NCBI GenBank assembly: GCA_001567365.1
Contig: JZEL01000014.1
Span: 1-43,247, forward strand
Source: Parcubacteria bacterium OLB19
Lineage (GTDB): Bacteria; Patescibacteriota; Minisyncoccia; Phycocordibacterales; UBA918
Length of the DNA stretch: 43,247 nucleotides
Direction of reading: 5' to 3'
Shown here: positions 1 through 7,062 of the stretch, one piece after another
How positions within the stretch are numbered: position 1 is the first letter of the stretch
How the letters are laid out: each line of letters opens with the position of its first letter
Notes under the pieces: generated by a model
Seen by the model: only the letters and a program-made list of their open reading frames with translations
Told to the model about the DNA's origin: nothing
Databases searched by the model: none
Translations under genes and position numbers: made by a program

Positions 1-9
1 CTGGACAGA

Positions 10-136
10 CTAGGTGGTAGATAAAGAGAGTTTTGTTATGTGGTTTAATTATGTGTTGTGGTTTGCCTGACATTACCTCCTAGCATAACAGAGTTTACCC
101 CGATGCAAGCATGCGGGGTAATTTTTTTGGAATATA
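10..136. repeat. Left copy of 127-bp terminal inverted repeat
   Basis: Positions 10-136 are the exact reverse complement of 43121-43247; identity stops after the AATATA at 131-136. The repeat holds no clear ORF and ends in a terminator hairpin pointing into the window. Nine unmatched bases precede it. The length of 127 equals a common assembler k-mer size, so the contig may simply end on both sides in the same multi-copy repeat. Confidence 0.95.
95..128 (+). terminator. Rho-independent terminator inside left repeat
   Basis: TTACCCCG and ATGC (95-106) pair with GCAT and CGGGGTAA (109-121), with one bulged G, followed by seven T (122-128). It would stop transcription entering the window from the left. 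Confidence 0.8.
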
Positions 137-150
137 ATTTTTATTACAAC

Positions 151-471
151 TTAAACTCCTGGTTTTTTCTCGCGCGTCTTAAATGCTATGTTGTTTAATT
201 TTTTATGAATCGAAAGAGCAGAAAAAATATGAGGAGCTATATCTTGATTGCAGTGGACAGCGACTTTTTGAATACCTTGTCCAGAAATAATTAGTTCCAT
301 TCCGGCATTAGTGAAGCAGGCGGTAACCCGGCGTTTGCCACTTTGGCTTTTGCTTTGAGTTATGATTCCAGGAGAAATCATCTCTACTCCTGGAATTGTT
401 TCTAAGATCCGTACAACCTGTTCGGCTGTTTCGGTGAGGGTAGTATGTGTCCCACCGCGAATATTTTTCAT
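151..471 (-). CDS. Small unknown protein, possibly DUF2103-like
   Basis: A 106-residue soluble protein with no signal peptide or membrane segment. The N-terminus has GGTHTTLTETAEQVVRILE, followed by a short beta-rich part with PGIITQS and RRVTACFTNAGMELIISG, and a basic tail. The HTT-x-AE opening recalls the putative metal-binding DUF2103 family, but this is recollection of style and not a firm match; only H9, H73 and H80 and two Cys are available as ligands. The ATG start is not preceded by an SD site. It stands alone between the left repeat and a + strand gene. Confidence 0.6.
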   Translation of the reverse strand: MKNIRGGTHTTLTETAEQVVRILETIPGVEMISPGIITQSKSQSGKRRVTACFTNAGMELIISGQGIQKVAVHCNQDIAPHIFSALSIHKKLNNIAFKTREKKPGV

Positions 472-596
472 TGTTACTATTATGACATCTTCATAGAGCA
501 GTGTCTATAGTTTATTTGACTTTCTATATTTTTCTGGTATCGTTGTATGTGAAGCGGTACTTTTTATATAATTATTTTATAATCTGAGGAGTAAAG

Positions 597-902
597 ATGA
601 ACGAACATGTCAATATGACTGGGGTACCAGATGGTACGTATATAGGTACTTTTACTAAAATGGAGATGTGTAAGCTTGGAGTAAGTTTTCAGTTTACAAC
701 AGCTGATTTTAATTCAAATTTAATCAATCATGTTTCAAGATTCCAGAAAATGTTTAGGATTTATCCAAATATGATTGAAGAAGTACAGAAATTATATAAT
801 TCTGACAAAAAAGTAGCTGTCAGATTCGAAACAGGAAACATTGTTGAAATCTTTGATTTGGTTTCAATAGTGTCAAAGCAGTCAGAAAGTATTGCGGCTT
901 AG
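597..902 (+). CDS. Unknown 101-residue soluble protein
   Basis: No family recognised. A short mixed alpha/beta protein without signal peptide or membrane helix, beginning MNEHVNMTGVPDGTYIGTF. Translation signals are clear: GAGGAG ends about 6 nt before the ATG. A TATAAT-like box lies at 567-572. It is followed by two terminator hairpins. The strong SD sets it apart from the ribosomal and ATP synthase genes downstream, which lack SD sites. Confidence 0.65.
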   Translation: MNEHVNMTGVPDGTYIGTFTKMEMCKLGVSFQFTTADFNSNLINHVSRFQKMFRIYPNMIEEVQKLYNSDKKVAVRFETGNIVEIFDLVSIVSKQSESIAA

Positions 903-917
903 TCATTAATCCTTACC

Positions 918-944
918 AAAACCCACCAAAATACGGTGGGTTTT
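918..944 (+). terminator. Terminator after the 101-residue gene
   Basis: Perfect 10-bp stem AAAACCCACC (918-927) with GGTGGGTTTT (935-944), loop of 7 nt. It is symmetrical (A-rich 5' arm, T-rich 3' arm), so it can work on both strands. Confidence 0.8.
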
Positions 945-954
945 ATTAAATTTA

Positions 955-987
955 AAAAACCACCGGACCCTAAGTCTGGTGGTTTTT
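955..987. terminator. Bidirectional terminator between convergent genes
   Basis: AAAAACCACCGGAC pairs with GTCTGGTGGTTTTT with one G-T pair. It lies just past the stop of the minus-strand gene at 1009 and of the plus-strand gene at 902, so it can serve the minus-strand gene. Confidence 0.75.
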
Positions 988-1008
988 ACTACTAAAGTTT
1001 GGTATTTG

Positions 1009-1467
1009 TTAATTTATATCATCAGCATAACATGTGTAAAGAACTTTCGTTTGGGTAGATTGTGTACTTATATCAGTAATTACACAATGTTTTTCACCCC
1101 ATTTTGAAAGACCGCCAAAAGTTCTGGTTAAGTTAGTGGTTACACCCATTTTCTGATCGTAAAAAGCCAAACTGCTACCCATCTCACCTGATAAGGCACT
1201 GACTCCACAACCATTAAGTAAGTTTATTGTCGTTTTCTTATCACTACTTTCATTGTATGTGGTTAAAACACTTCCACAAGACATTCTTGGTTCAAAAGAA
1301 TTTGAAACTGGTGTAGCTGCTACGGTTGGCTTTTCGGTTGGCTTTTTTAGACTTGCTGCCGATGTTAATTCTGATGAGCCGTAAAAAAAGAAAGCTGAAG
1401 CAATTAAAATTAGAGCTGAAGTTAGTACAAAGGATAGTGTCTTGTAAAATCTTAATGAATTATTCAT
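1009..1467 (-). CDS. Membrane-anchored or secreted unknown protein
   Basis: No family recognised. Read from the ATG at 1467 it is 152 residues: a short basic N-terminus (MNNSLRFYK), a hydrophobic segment (about residues 10-30) typical of a signal anchor, a Thr/Pro-rich linker, then an exported domain with four Cys that could form disulfides. The reading frame stays open upstream to 1584 (39 more residues), but that part is AT-rich, lysine/phenylalanine-rich and would bury the signal, so the internal start is preferred. No SD site is seen at either start. Confidence 0.6.
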   Translation of the reverse strand: MNNSLRFYKTLSFVLTSALILIASAFFFYGSSELTSAASLKKPTEKPTVAATPVSNSFEPRMSCGSVLTTYNESSDKKTTINLLNGCGVSALSGEMGSSLAFYDQKMGVTTNLTRTFGGLSKWGEKHCVITDISTQSTQTKVLYTCYADDIN

Positions 1468-1569
1468 TTGGTAAATATAATTAGGTTTTATAAATTTAAA
1501 ATTATTATTTTGTAGTATATAAAATAATAAGTATCTAAATTGTATCATAGTAAAAAAGCCGTTTTTTCG

Positions 1570-1598
1570 TTGACTTTTACTCATTTTTACAGTACTCT
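1570..1598 (+). promoter_or_regulatory. Promoter of the rpsS block
   Basis: TTGACT (1570-1575), 17-nt spacer, TACTCT (1593-1598) followed by AGCCAAG. The same architecture (TTGACT, 17 nt, TACTGT, AGC) stands before rpsN at 6329, and the spacers also share a T-rich stretch. The -10 match to TATAAT is poor, but the coincidence between the two ribosomal blocks supports the call. Confidence 0.6.
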
Positions 1599-1604
1599 AG
1601 CCAA

Positions 1605-1786
1605 GTTCCAACCTCAGTGAGGAGTTAAGAATCTATCTAAATTCTTAGTGTCGCCTCACAAAAAGTTAAGGAGAATTTAATTTATAAAGCTTTGAGAACC
1701 TCTGTTAAGGACGGCCGTTACCTTTCTTTACAAGAGGTTCTCAAAAAACGCATCAAAAGTGCGTTATTATTCGTATAGTTAAATGT
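1605..1786 (+). ncRNA. Structured 5' leader of the rpsS operon
   Basis: About 180 untranslated nt with three hairpins in a row. (1) GTGAGG (1617-1622)/CCTCAC (1654-1659), enclosing AAGAAT (1627-1632)/ATTCTT (1641-1646). (2) A perfect 12-bp stem 1691-1702/1734-1745 enclosing AAGG/CCTT. (3) AACGCA (1747-1752)/TGCGTT (1760-1765), ending about 20 nt before the rpsS ATG. Ribosomal operons are often autoregulated through such leaders; which protein would bind here is unknown. An open frame (1641-1761) has no ATG start. Confidence 0.5.
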
Positions 1787-2128
1787 ATGTCACGATCACT
1801 CTATAAAGGACCATACGTAGATGAGAAGTTGCTGAAGAAGATCGCCGGAAAAAAACCCGGAGAGAGTGCTGTCATCAAAACTTGGGCACGCGCTAGCGTA
1901 ATTGCTCCGGAAATGGTTGGCTTCACGTTTGGTGTCCATAACGGTAAAGAACATATTCCAGTTTCAGTATCTGAGGAAATGGTTGGTCATCGTTTGGGCG
2001 AATTTTCACCAACTAAGAAATTCCATCGTCACGGAGGTAAGATGCAAAAAGAACTTGAACAGAAGAAAAAGCAGGCAGAAATTGATGCAGCTAAAGCTGC
2101 TAAATCAGCCGCTTCTAATAAGAAGTAG
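1787..2128 (+). CDS. rpsS: Ribosomal protein uS19
   Basis: Small-subunit head protein. [19 protein letters not shown] and the core [17 protein letters not shown] are diagnostic. At 113 residues it is longer than the usual 90 or so because of a Lys/Ala-rich C-terminal tail (about residues 86-113). It opens the first block here; rplC, rplD, rplW and rplB, which precede rpsS in most bacteria, are not upstream in this window. There is no SD; the ATG follows an AT-rich stretch. Confidence 0.97.
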   Translation: MSRSLYKGPYVDEKLLKKIAGKKPGESAVIKTWARASVIAPEMVGFTFGVHNGKEHIPVSVSEEMVGHRLGEFSPTKKFHRHGGKMQKELEQKKKQAEIDAAKAAKSAASNKK

Positions 2129-2138
2129 TATTTGAGTT

Positions 2139-2462
2139 ATGAAAGCAATTCTAAAAAATTACCGACAATCACCACGTAAAGTACGTTTGGTGGCTGATGT
2201 GGTACGAGGAAAGAAGGTGAATGATGCCATCACCACGCTTCGCTTTGTTGATAAGCGAGCTGCTGGTCCGTTTACCAAGGTTATCGAATCAGCTGTGGCT
2301 AATGCTGTACAAGCTGGCAAGTCAGCTGATCGTCTCTTTATTAAGAAAGTAGCGGTTGATAAGGGTAGTGTTTTGAAGCGTTTTATGCCACGTGCGCGCG
2401 GTTCTGCGTCACGTATTAATAAGCGTAACAGTCATATCCTAGTCGAACTCGGTGAGAAATAA
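2139..2462 (+). CDS. rplV: Ribosomal protein uL22
   Basis: Large-subunit protein whose loop lines the exit tunnel. Seen: SPRKVRLVADVVRGKKVNDA at the N-terminus and the hairpin/loop region PRARGSASRINKRNSHI. Full length at 107 residues. It follows rpsS by 10 nt in the usual S10-cluster order and has no SD. Confidence 0.97.
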   Translation: MKAILKNYRQSPRKVRLVADVVRGKKVNDAITTLRFVDKRAAGPFTKVIESAVANAVQAGKSADRLFIKKVAVDKGSVLKRFMPRARGSASRINKRNSHILVELGEK

Positions 2463-2467
2463 TACTT

Positions 2468-3184
2468 ATGACACACGTAGCACATCCATATGTTCAACGT
2501 ATCGGTGTCAACCGCGACTGGAAGAGTCGTTGGTTTACCGCCGATCCAAAGAAGTTCCGTGAATATCTACGTTCTGACGCAGAAATCCGTCGTCTTCTAA
2601 CTAAGAAGCTGAAGGGAATGTCAGTTGATACGGTTGAAATTGAACGCAACCAAAAAGATATTCGCATTATTATTAAAACAGCTCGTCCAGGATTGATTAT
2701 TGGTCGAAGTGGTGAGGGAGTAGTGAAGTTGAAGAAAGACATCGATATGTTGCTTCGCACTCAAAAACTTACCAATAAGCCAGAAATCAAACTTGATATC
2801 GAAGAAGTTCGTTCACCAGAATCAAGTGCCAACATTGTTGGACAAATGATCGCTGAAGGACTCGAAAAGCGTCTAACTTTCCGTCGTGTTATGAAACAAT
2901 CGATTGAGAAAGTTATGGCTAATCGAGATGTACAAGGAGTACGTATCATTCTTTCTGGTCGTCTTGGTGGAGCTGATATGGCACGAAAGGAGGAACTTAA
3001 GAAGGGTCGAATTCCTCTCCAGACTTTGCGTGCAGATATTGATTTTGCTCGCGTTACTGCTCGTCTACCTTATGGTGCGATTGGTATTAAGGTTTGGATT
3101 TATCGTGGACAGGTTTTCACTGATCGTAAAAGCGGTCAAGCTGAAGCTCCTTCACGTCCAACTCGTGCCCCTCGTAAAGGCTAA
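2468..3184 (+). CDS. rpsC: Ribosomal protein uS3
   Basis: Small-subunit protein at the mRNA entry site. It has an N-terminal KH domain with the GxxG loop (IIGRSGEGV, about residues 77-85) and a C-terminal domain with SGRLGGADMAR and LPYGAIGIKVWI. At 238 residues it has the normal length and ends in a short Pro/Arg/Lys-rich tail. It starts 5 nt after rplV. Confidence 0.97.
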   Translation: MTHVAHPYVQRIGVNRDWKSRWFTADPKKFREYLRSDAEIRRLLTKKLKGMSVDTVEIERNQKDIRIIIKTARPGLIIGRSGEGVVKLKKDIDMLLRTQKLTNKPEIKLDIEEVRSPESSANIVGQMIAEGLEKRLTFRRVMKQSIEKVMANRDVQGVRIILSGRLGGADMARKEELKKGRIPLQTLRADIDFARVTARLPYGAIGIKVWIYRGQVFTDRKSGQAEAPSRPTRAPRKG

Positions 3185-3195
3185 TAGAAAAACAT

Positions 3196-3630
3196 ATGTT
3201 ATTTCCAAAGAAAGTAAAACACCGAAAGTGGCAAGTTGGTAGACAAAATGAGACTAAGCGCGCTACTCCTGATACTCGTGGTATCACTGTAGCTTTTGGC
3301 TCTTTTGGTCTTAAGGCTACTTCACCATCACGTGTGCGTTCTAATCAAATTGAAGCCGCACGTCGTGTGATTTCAAGAACAATCGGTAAAACCGGAAAAA
3401 TCTGGATTCGTATTTTCCCTGACAAACCAATTACCAAAAAAGCGGCTGAAGTACCGATGGGTAAGGGTAAGGGTGATTTGGATCATTATGTGTTTGAAGT
3501 TCATCCTGGACGCATTCTCTTTGAGGTCGAAGGAGTGTCAGAGGATTTGGCTCGCGAAGCTTTTCGTAAAGCAACAGCCAAGCTTCCATTACAAGGTAAA
3601 CTTGTACGTCGTGAGGAAACGACTGCGTAA
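3196..3630 (+). CDS. rplP: Ribosomal protein uL16
   Basis: Large-subunit protein near the peptidyl-transferase and A-site region. Seen: [15 protein letters not shown] at the start, [24 protein letters not shown], and the loop [24 protein letters not shown]. Full length (144 residues). It sits between rpsC and rpmC in the standard order. Confidence 0.97.
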   Translation: MLFPKKVKHRKWQVGRQNETKRATPDTRGITVAFGSFGLKATSPSRVRSNQIEAARRVISRTIGKTGKIWIRIFPDKPITKKAAEVPMGKGKGDLDHYVFEVHPGRILFEVEGVSEDLAREAFRKATAKLPLQGKLVRREETTA

Positions 3631-3641
3631 TCTATTTGCCT

Positions 3642-3842
3642 ATGATTAAAATGTCAGACATTAGAAATAAGTCGGAAGCGGAATTGGTTGAGATCGTGAA
3701 TACTGCTCGCGAAACCGTTCGCGCTGAACGCTTTAAGGATAAATTCAGTCGTAAGGCTGGAGTTATCAATGGTGCTAAAACAGAAATTGCTCGAGCACTA
3801 ACCGAATTAACAGCTCGTCGTCGTAACAATGACGCTAAATAA
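3642..3842 (+). CDS. rpmC: Ribosomal protein uL29
   Basis: Small two-helix large-subunit protein at the exit tunnel. The ATG at 3642 (MIKMSDIRNKSEAEL) gives 66 residues; a TTG six bases upstream is also in frame but unlikely. The end RALTELTARR is typical. The stop codon overlaps the start of rpsQ by one base (TAATG). Confidence 0.9.
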   Translation: MIKMSDIRNKSEAELVEIVNTARETVRAERFKDKFSRKAGVINGAKTEIARALTELTARRRNNDAK

Positions 3843-4108
3843 TGAGTATGACTACTGAAAATACAACAACTGTATCAAATCGTCGTACTTTGCGTGGAAC
3901 TGTAGTTTCAACTAAAATGCAAGACACTATAACGGTAGCTGTCGAGCGTTACGTACAACATCCAAAGTACAAAAAGTTCATGCGACGTACGAAGAAGTAT
4001 TTGGTACATGATGCAGGTAATACTGCTAAAGAAGGAGAAGTGGTCGATATTAGGGAAACACGCCCGTTATCAAAACGAAAGCGTTTCGAACTCGTAAAGA
4101 CAAAATAG
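3842..4108 (+). CDS. rpsQ: Ribosomal protein uS17
   Basis: Small-subunit OB-fold protein. RTLRGTVVSTKMQDTITVAVERYVQHPKYKK is unmistakable (given in full as seen, residues about 15-45), followed by ETRPLSKRKRFELV. 88 residues. The start overlaps the rpmC stop by one base, so translation is probably coupled; an in-frame ATG two codons later is an alternative start. Confidence 0.95.
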   Translation: MSMTTENTTTVSNRRTLRGTVVSTKMQDTITVAVERYVQHPKYKKFMRRTKKYLVHDAGNTAKEGEVVDIRETRPLSKRKRFELVKTK

Positions 4109-4109
4109 T

Positions 4110-4481
4110 ATGATTCAACCACAGACAATTGTTAAAATCACTGACAACTCTGGCGCTAAGATCGGTCGAGTATTCAAAGTGCTCGGCGGTTCAAAAAAGC
4201 GTTATGCTGAACTCGGTGAAGTAGTGGTGCTTTCAGTACAAGTTGCTGAACCACGCAAGCAAATTAAGAAGAAGGATGTTGTGTACGGTGTAATCGTACG
4301 TCAACGCAAGCCTTTCCGTCGAAAGGATGGTTCATACGTAAGTTTCGATGATAACGCAGTAGTTATTATCGACAAGGTGAAGAAGGAGCCACGCGCTAAT
4401 CGTGTGTTTGGTCCGATCCCACGTGAACTTGCAGAAGCTGGTTATCAGAAAATAGTTTCATTAGCACCTGAAGTGGTGTAG
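4110..4481 (+). CDS. rplN: Ribosomal protein uL14
   Basis: Large-subunit protein at the subunit interface. MIQPQTIVKITDNSGAKIG and the C-terminal FGPIPRELAEAGYQKIVSLAPEVV match the family; 123 residues is the normal length. Only one base separates it from rpsQ. Confidence 0.97.
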   Translation: MIQPQTIVKITDNSGAKIGRVFKVLGGSKKRYAELGEVVVLSVQVAEPRKQIKKKDVVYGVIVRQRKPFRRKDGSYVSFDDNAVVIIDKVKKEPRANRVFGPIPRELAEAGYQKIVSLAPEVV

Positions 4482-4505
4482 TGAAATGGATTAAATGATA
4501 TAGCT

Positions 4506-4817
4506 ATGAAAATTAGGAAAGGAGATACCGTGCAAATCATTGCCGGAAAAGATAAGGGCAAGACAGGAACAATTCTAACTGCTTTGCCAAGAACTGAACA
4601 GGTGATTATTGAAGGAATGAATGTAGTGAAGAAACACCAAAAGAATCGCCGTGTTCGTTCCCAAGGACAAATTATTGATAAGAGTTTACCGATTCACGTT
4701 TCTAATGTGGCTTTACTTGATGGTAACAAGCCGGTGCGTGTAGGGTACAACATTGAAGGTGAGGGTGAAAAGCGAAAGAAAGTGCGTGTTGCTCGCCCAA
4801 GTGGTAAGAAACTATAA
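4506..4817 (+). CDS. rplX: Ribosomal protein uL24
   Basis: Early assembly protein of the large subunit with an N-terminal KOW motif (KGDTVQIIAGKDKGKTGTI) and MNVVKKHQKN. 103 residues, normal length. It follows rplN after 24 nt and precedes rplE by 8 nt. Confidence 0.96.
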   Translation: MKIRKGDTVQIIAGKDKGKTGTILTALPRTEQVIIEGMNVVKKHQKNRRVRSQGQIIDKSLPIHVSNVALLDGNKPVRVGYNIEGEGEKRKKVRVARPSGKKL

Positions 4818-4825
4818 AAATTATT

Positions 4826-5359
4826 ATGGAAACAACACAAACTCGCATTAAAAATGCATACGGTGCTTTGAAGACAGACTTTGGTTATACCAATGTTATG
4901 CAAGCGCCTAAGATAGAAAAAGTAGTGGTGTCTGTTGGTACTGGACGTGTACAAGACAAGGCGAAAATTGCCTTGATTCAGGATCGTTTGGCACAGATTA
5001 CTGGTCAAAAACCATCACCACGACCAGCTAAACAATCAATTGCTTCTTTCAAACTCCGTCAGGGTGATATTATTGGATATCAAATAACTCTACGTGGTGC
5101 TCGCATGATGCACTTCTTAGATAAGCTTATTCATTTGGCGTTGCCTCAAACTCGCGACTTCCGTGGTCTAAAGGTGACAGCTATTGATGATATGGGTAAC
5201 TACACTATTGGTATTAAAGAGCATACTATTTTCCCAGAGTGTGGTGACGAAGAATTGAGAGACGTTTTTTCTTTAGCCGTAACAATCGTAACCACTGCAA
5301 AGACAAAGAAAGAAGCTGAGGCTCTTTTGCGTCATATTGGTTTACCTTTGCAAAGTTAA
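4826..5359 (+). CDS. rplE: Ribosomal protein uL5
   Basis: 5S rRNA-binding protein of the central protuberance. Seen: KIEKVVVSVGTGRVQDK, TGQKPSPRPAKQSIASFKLR, LRGARMMHFLDKL and the C-terminal GLPLQS. 177 residues, normal length. It is the last gene of the first block: a strong terminator begins at its stop codon, so rpsN is transcribed separately here, unlike the usual continuous spc operon. Confidence 0.97.
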   Translation: METTQTRIKNAYGALKTDFGYTNVMQAPKIEKVVVSVGTGRVQDKAKIALIQDRLAQITGQKPSPRPAKQSIASFKLRQGDIIGYQITLRGARMMHFLDKLIHLALPQTRDFRGLKVTAIDDMGNYTIGIKEHTIFPECGDEELRDVFSLAVTIVTTAKTKKEAEALLRHIGLPLQS

Positions 5360-5408
5360 AAACACACAAAAGCACCGCCCGAAGGGCGGTGCTTTTGTGT
5401 GTTTTAAC
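5355..5408 (+). terminator. Very long terminator after rplE
   Basis: A 25-bp stem (5355-5380 with 5384-5408, one bulged A) around a GAA loop, with GC-rich core GCACCGCCC/GGGCGGTGC and A/T-symmetric outer arms. It includes the rplE stop codon. Confidence 0.95.
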
Positions 5409-5430
5409 AGCTGATTTATTATAGTAAAAA

Positions 5431-5468
5431 TCAACCCTCTAGGCTTGTAACTAACCTAGAGGGTTTGA
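5431..5468 (-). terminator. Terminator of the antisense small-ORF pair
   Basis: TCAACCCTCTAGG (5431-5443) pairs with CCTAGAGGGTTTGA (5455-5468) with one bulge. On the minus strand it directly follows the stop at 5471 and is trailed by TTTTT. Confidence 0.75.
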
Positions 5469-5470
5469 TC

Positions 5471-5647
5471 TCATTTTTTTAAACGATAGGGTAAGGTAAT
5501 TATTCCGAGACAAACAAAAATAATTAAAAAACCCTTCGTTAAATTATCTTCACCAATAACATTTCTCAATAACGTCCAAAAAATCACGAGAACAAACATT
5601 ATTAGAAAAAGCCAAAATTTATCATATTTCGCAATTTTTTCATTCAT
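5471..5647 (-). CDS. Small two-helix membrane protein (58 aa)
   Basis: Unknown family. From the ATG at 5647 it reads MNEKIAKYDKFWLFLIMFVL and ends PYRLKK before TGA. Two hydrophobic segments (about residues 11-27 and 39-52) are separated by a short polar loop (RNVIGEDNLTKG). Its ATG overlaps the TGA of the preceding small ORF (ATGA), which implies coupled translation. It lies antisense inside the ribosomal-protein cluster. Confidence 0.6.
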   Translation of the reverse strand: MNEKIAKYDKFWLFLIMFVLVIFWTLLRNVIGEDNLTKGFLIIFVCLGIITLPYRLKK

Positions 5648-5772
5648 GCCGAACCCCCGTAATTATTTTTTGGCTTATGAAAAATACCGAGAAATTGAAT
5701 GACATACATTAAAAAAACAAACAAAATTAGAGCTGGAATTGGTGCTAAAATATTTACGAAACATTCTTTCAT
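5644..5772 (-). CDS. Small single-helix membrane protein (42 aa)
   Basis: Unknown family. It starts MKECFVNILAPIPALILFVF, has one hydrophobic span (about residues 6-32) and ends KPKNNYGGSA. A GGAGA site lies 6-7 nt before the ATG. It overlaps the next small ORF by four bases (ATGA). SD plus coupling makes a real two-gene unit likely despite the size. Confidence 0.6.
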   Translation of the reverse strand: MKECFVNILAPIPALILFVFLMYVIQFLGIFHKPKNNYGGSA

Positions 5773-5819
5773 GTTGTTCTCCAGTTGGTGAAAAATGTAA
5801 ATGATACTACCCAAATGTA

Positions 5820-5848
5820 ATTTTCTATTTTTTATTTTTGTTTGTCAA
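5820..5848 (-). promoter_or_regulatory. Candidate promoter of the small-ORF pair
   Basis: On the minus strand: TTGACA (5848-5843), 17-nt spacer, GAAAAT (5825-5820), followed by a leader of about 45 nt to the ATG at 5772. The -35 is consensus, the -10 is 4 of 6. Confidence 0.5.
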
Positions 5849-5863
5849 CATTAGGTAAGAAGA

Positions 5864-5897
5864 AACCCCTACACACATTTGAGATGAGGTAGGGGTT
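5864..5897 (-). terminator. Terminator after the 115-residue antisense gene
   Basis: Perfect 9-bp stem AACCCCTAC/GTAGGGGTT with a 16-nt loop; on the minus strand it is followed by TCTTCTT. A small extra hairpin (ATCTG/CAGAT) lies between it and the stop at 5946. Confidence 0.65.
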
Positions 5898-5945
5898 GTG
5901 GTCAATTATCTGAGGAGAGCAGATAGTTTATGGTTTAACTAATGG

Positions 5946-6293
5946 TCACTCCAGCTGTCTGTATGCTGTCGTGGCCGGTGTGAAAAGATAAAGAGCGTAT
6001 TTGACTGTTACGATTAAGTGTTCAGCCAGATTTCTAAATGCTTGTTGAGTAACGATAAACAAGGATGACCGTCTCAGTGTCCAGGTAATCGAAACAGCGA
6101 GAGCCAGTATTACCATCATGATTGTGCTTGATGATGATAAAACCCCACTTCCCATAAATTCACTTTGTTGGAAAGCGGTAGGTAACATTGCCGTCAAGGT
6201 TGTAGACTCAGCAAACGCCATAGGTGCAAACAACGTAAAGAACAAGATTGAAGCCAAAGTGATGCAAGTTACAAGAGAATGTTTAATTCTCAT
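5946..6293 (-). CDS. Secreted/membrane small protein with signal peptide
   Basis: No family recognised. 115 residues: a signal peptide (about 1-28, MRIKH then a hydrophobic core, ending AFA before ESTT), a short polar part, a transmembrane helix (about 56-75, TIMMVILALAVSITWTL) followed by RRS, and a C-terminal amphipathic stretch. This plan is that of small pilin-like, phage coat-like or holin-like proteins, but nothing in the sequence decides between them. AAAGGAG lies 8 nt before the ATG, a stronger SD than any ribosomal gene here has. It is antisense to the leader region of rpsN. Confidence 0.6.
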   Translation of the reverse strand: MRIKHSLVTCITLASILFFTLFAPMAFAESTTLTAMLPTAFQQSEFMGSGVLSSSSTIMMVILALAVSITWTLRRSSLFIVTQQAFRNLAEHLIVTVKYALYLFTPATTAYRQLE

Positions 6294-6328
6294 GGTTTTT
6301 ACTCCTTTGAAGTTTCAAGAAAAAACTG

Positions 6329-6357
6329 TTGACTTTATCCTTATTTTTCGGTACTGT
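6329..6357 (+). promoter_or_regulatory. Promoter of the rpsN block
   Basis: TTGACT (6329-6334), 17-nt spacer, TACTGT (6352-6357), then AGCGGG. Same layout and shared bases as the rpsS promoter at 1570. The GC-rich discriminator is what growth-controlled ribosomal promoters often show. Confidence 0.65.
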
Positions 6358-6363
6358 AGCGGG

Positions 6364-6486
6364 TAAGGCGATTTTATAGGACTCAAAAAAACCTATATTT
6401 CGCTACCTAGCCCTACGGTTAGGTGATTATTAGGGGGTAAGTCACGGCAAACTACGTGATACTATCCCATAAAGTAAAACATAAAA
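6364..6486 (+). ncRNA. Structured 5' leader of the rpsN operon
   Basis: Three hairpins in about 120 nt: GCGA..TATAGG (6368-6380) with CCTATA..TCGC (6392-6403); CCTAGCC (6406-6412) with GGTTAGG (6417-6423, one G-T); TCACG (6441-6445) with CGTGA (6454-6458). The leader ends without an SD before the GTG start of rpsN. Likely autoregulatory, ligand unknown. Confidence 0.45.
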
Positions 6487-6672
6487 GTGGCACGAAAATC
6501 AGTAAAGCTTCGCGCTGTGCGCGAACCGAAGTTTGCTTGCCGAGTCGTAAGACGTTGCAAGCTGTGTGGCCGTAAGCGAGGATACATGCGAGATTTTGAT
6601 ACTTGCCGTATCTGTTTCCGCGAACTTGCCCACGAAGGACATATACCAGGTATAAAGAAGTCATCATGGTAG
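6487..6672 (+). CDS. rpsN: Ribosomal protein uS14, zinc-binding type
   Basis: 61-residue small-subunit protein of the short, zinc-ribbon form: CKLC and CRIC are 14 residues apart, and the end [13 protein letters not shown] is typical. It starts with GTG ([16 protein letters not shown]) and has no SD. It opens the second ribosomal block. The last codons overlap the rpsH start. Confidence 0.95.
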   Translation: MARKSVKLRAVREPKFACRVVRRCKLCGRKRGYMRDFDTCRICFRELAHEGHIPGIKKSSW

Positions 6673-7058
6673 GAGATATTATTGGCGACATGATCATTCG
6701 GTTGAAAAATGCCGGAGCAGTAGGTAAAACCCAAGTGGAAATGCCTTATTCAAAGCTTCGTCATGCAATCGCAGATAAGTTAGTCGCAGCCGGATATATA
6801 GAAAAGGCCGAGCAACAAGGAAAAAAAGTACAGAAAACATTAGTGATAACTCTGAAGTATGAAAACGGACGACATCGTATTGATGGCGTGAAGCGTATTT
6901 CAAAACCAGGTCGTCGCTTATACACAAAGGTCGCAGATATTCATCGAGTTAAGTTTGGTAAAGGGCATATGCTACTTTCTACACCAGCTGGTATCCTCAC
7001 AAATGAGGAAGCAAAGGCTAAGAATGTAGGTGGCGAACAGCTCTTCATCATTTGGTAA
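6666..7058 (+). CDS. rpsH: Ribosomal protein uS8
   Basis: Central-domain 16S rRNA-binding protein, 130 residues from the ATG at 6666 ([17 protein letters not shown]). An upstream open frame to 6603 is only the shadow of rpsN. The C-terminal [21 protein letters not shown] is diagnostic. It overlaps the end of rpsN by 7 nt, suggesting coupling. Confidence 0.96.
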   Translation: MVGDIIGDMIIRLKNAGAVGKTQVEMPYSKLRHAIADKLVAAGYIEKAEQQGKKVQKTLVITLKYENGRHRIDGVKRISKPGRRLYTKVADIHRVKFGKGHMLLSTPAGILTNEEAKAKNVGGEQLFIIW

Positions 7059-7062
7059 AAGT

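Noticed and set aside
1641-1763. Open frame in the rpsS leader
   Set aside because: No ATG/GTG start; only ATT or TTG are available, and the stretch is taken up by strong hairpins. Treated as leader RNA.
5946-6293. Filamentous phage coat protein
   Set aside because: The layout (signal peptide, polar part, helix) is compatible, but no replication or assembly gene of such a phage is nearby and the C-terminus is too long.
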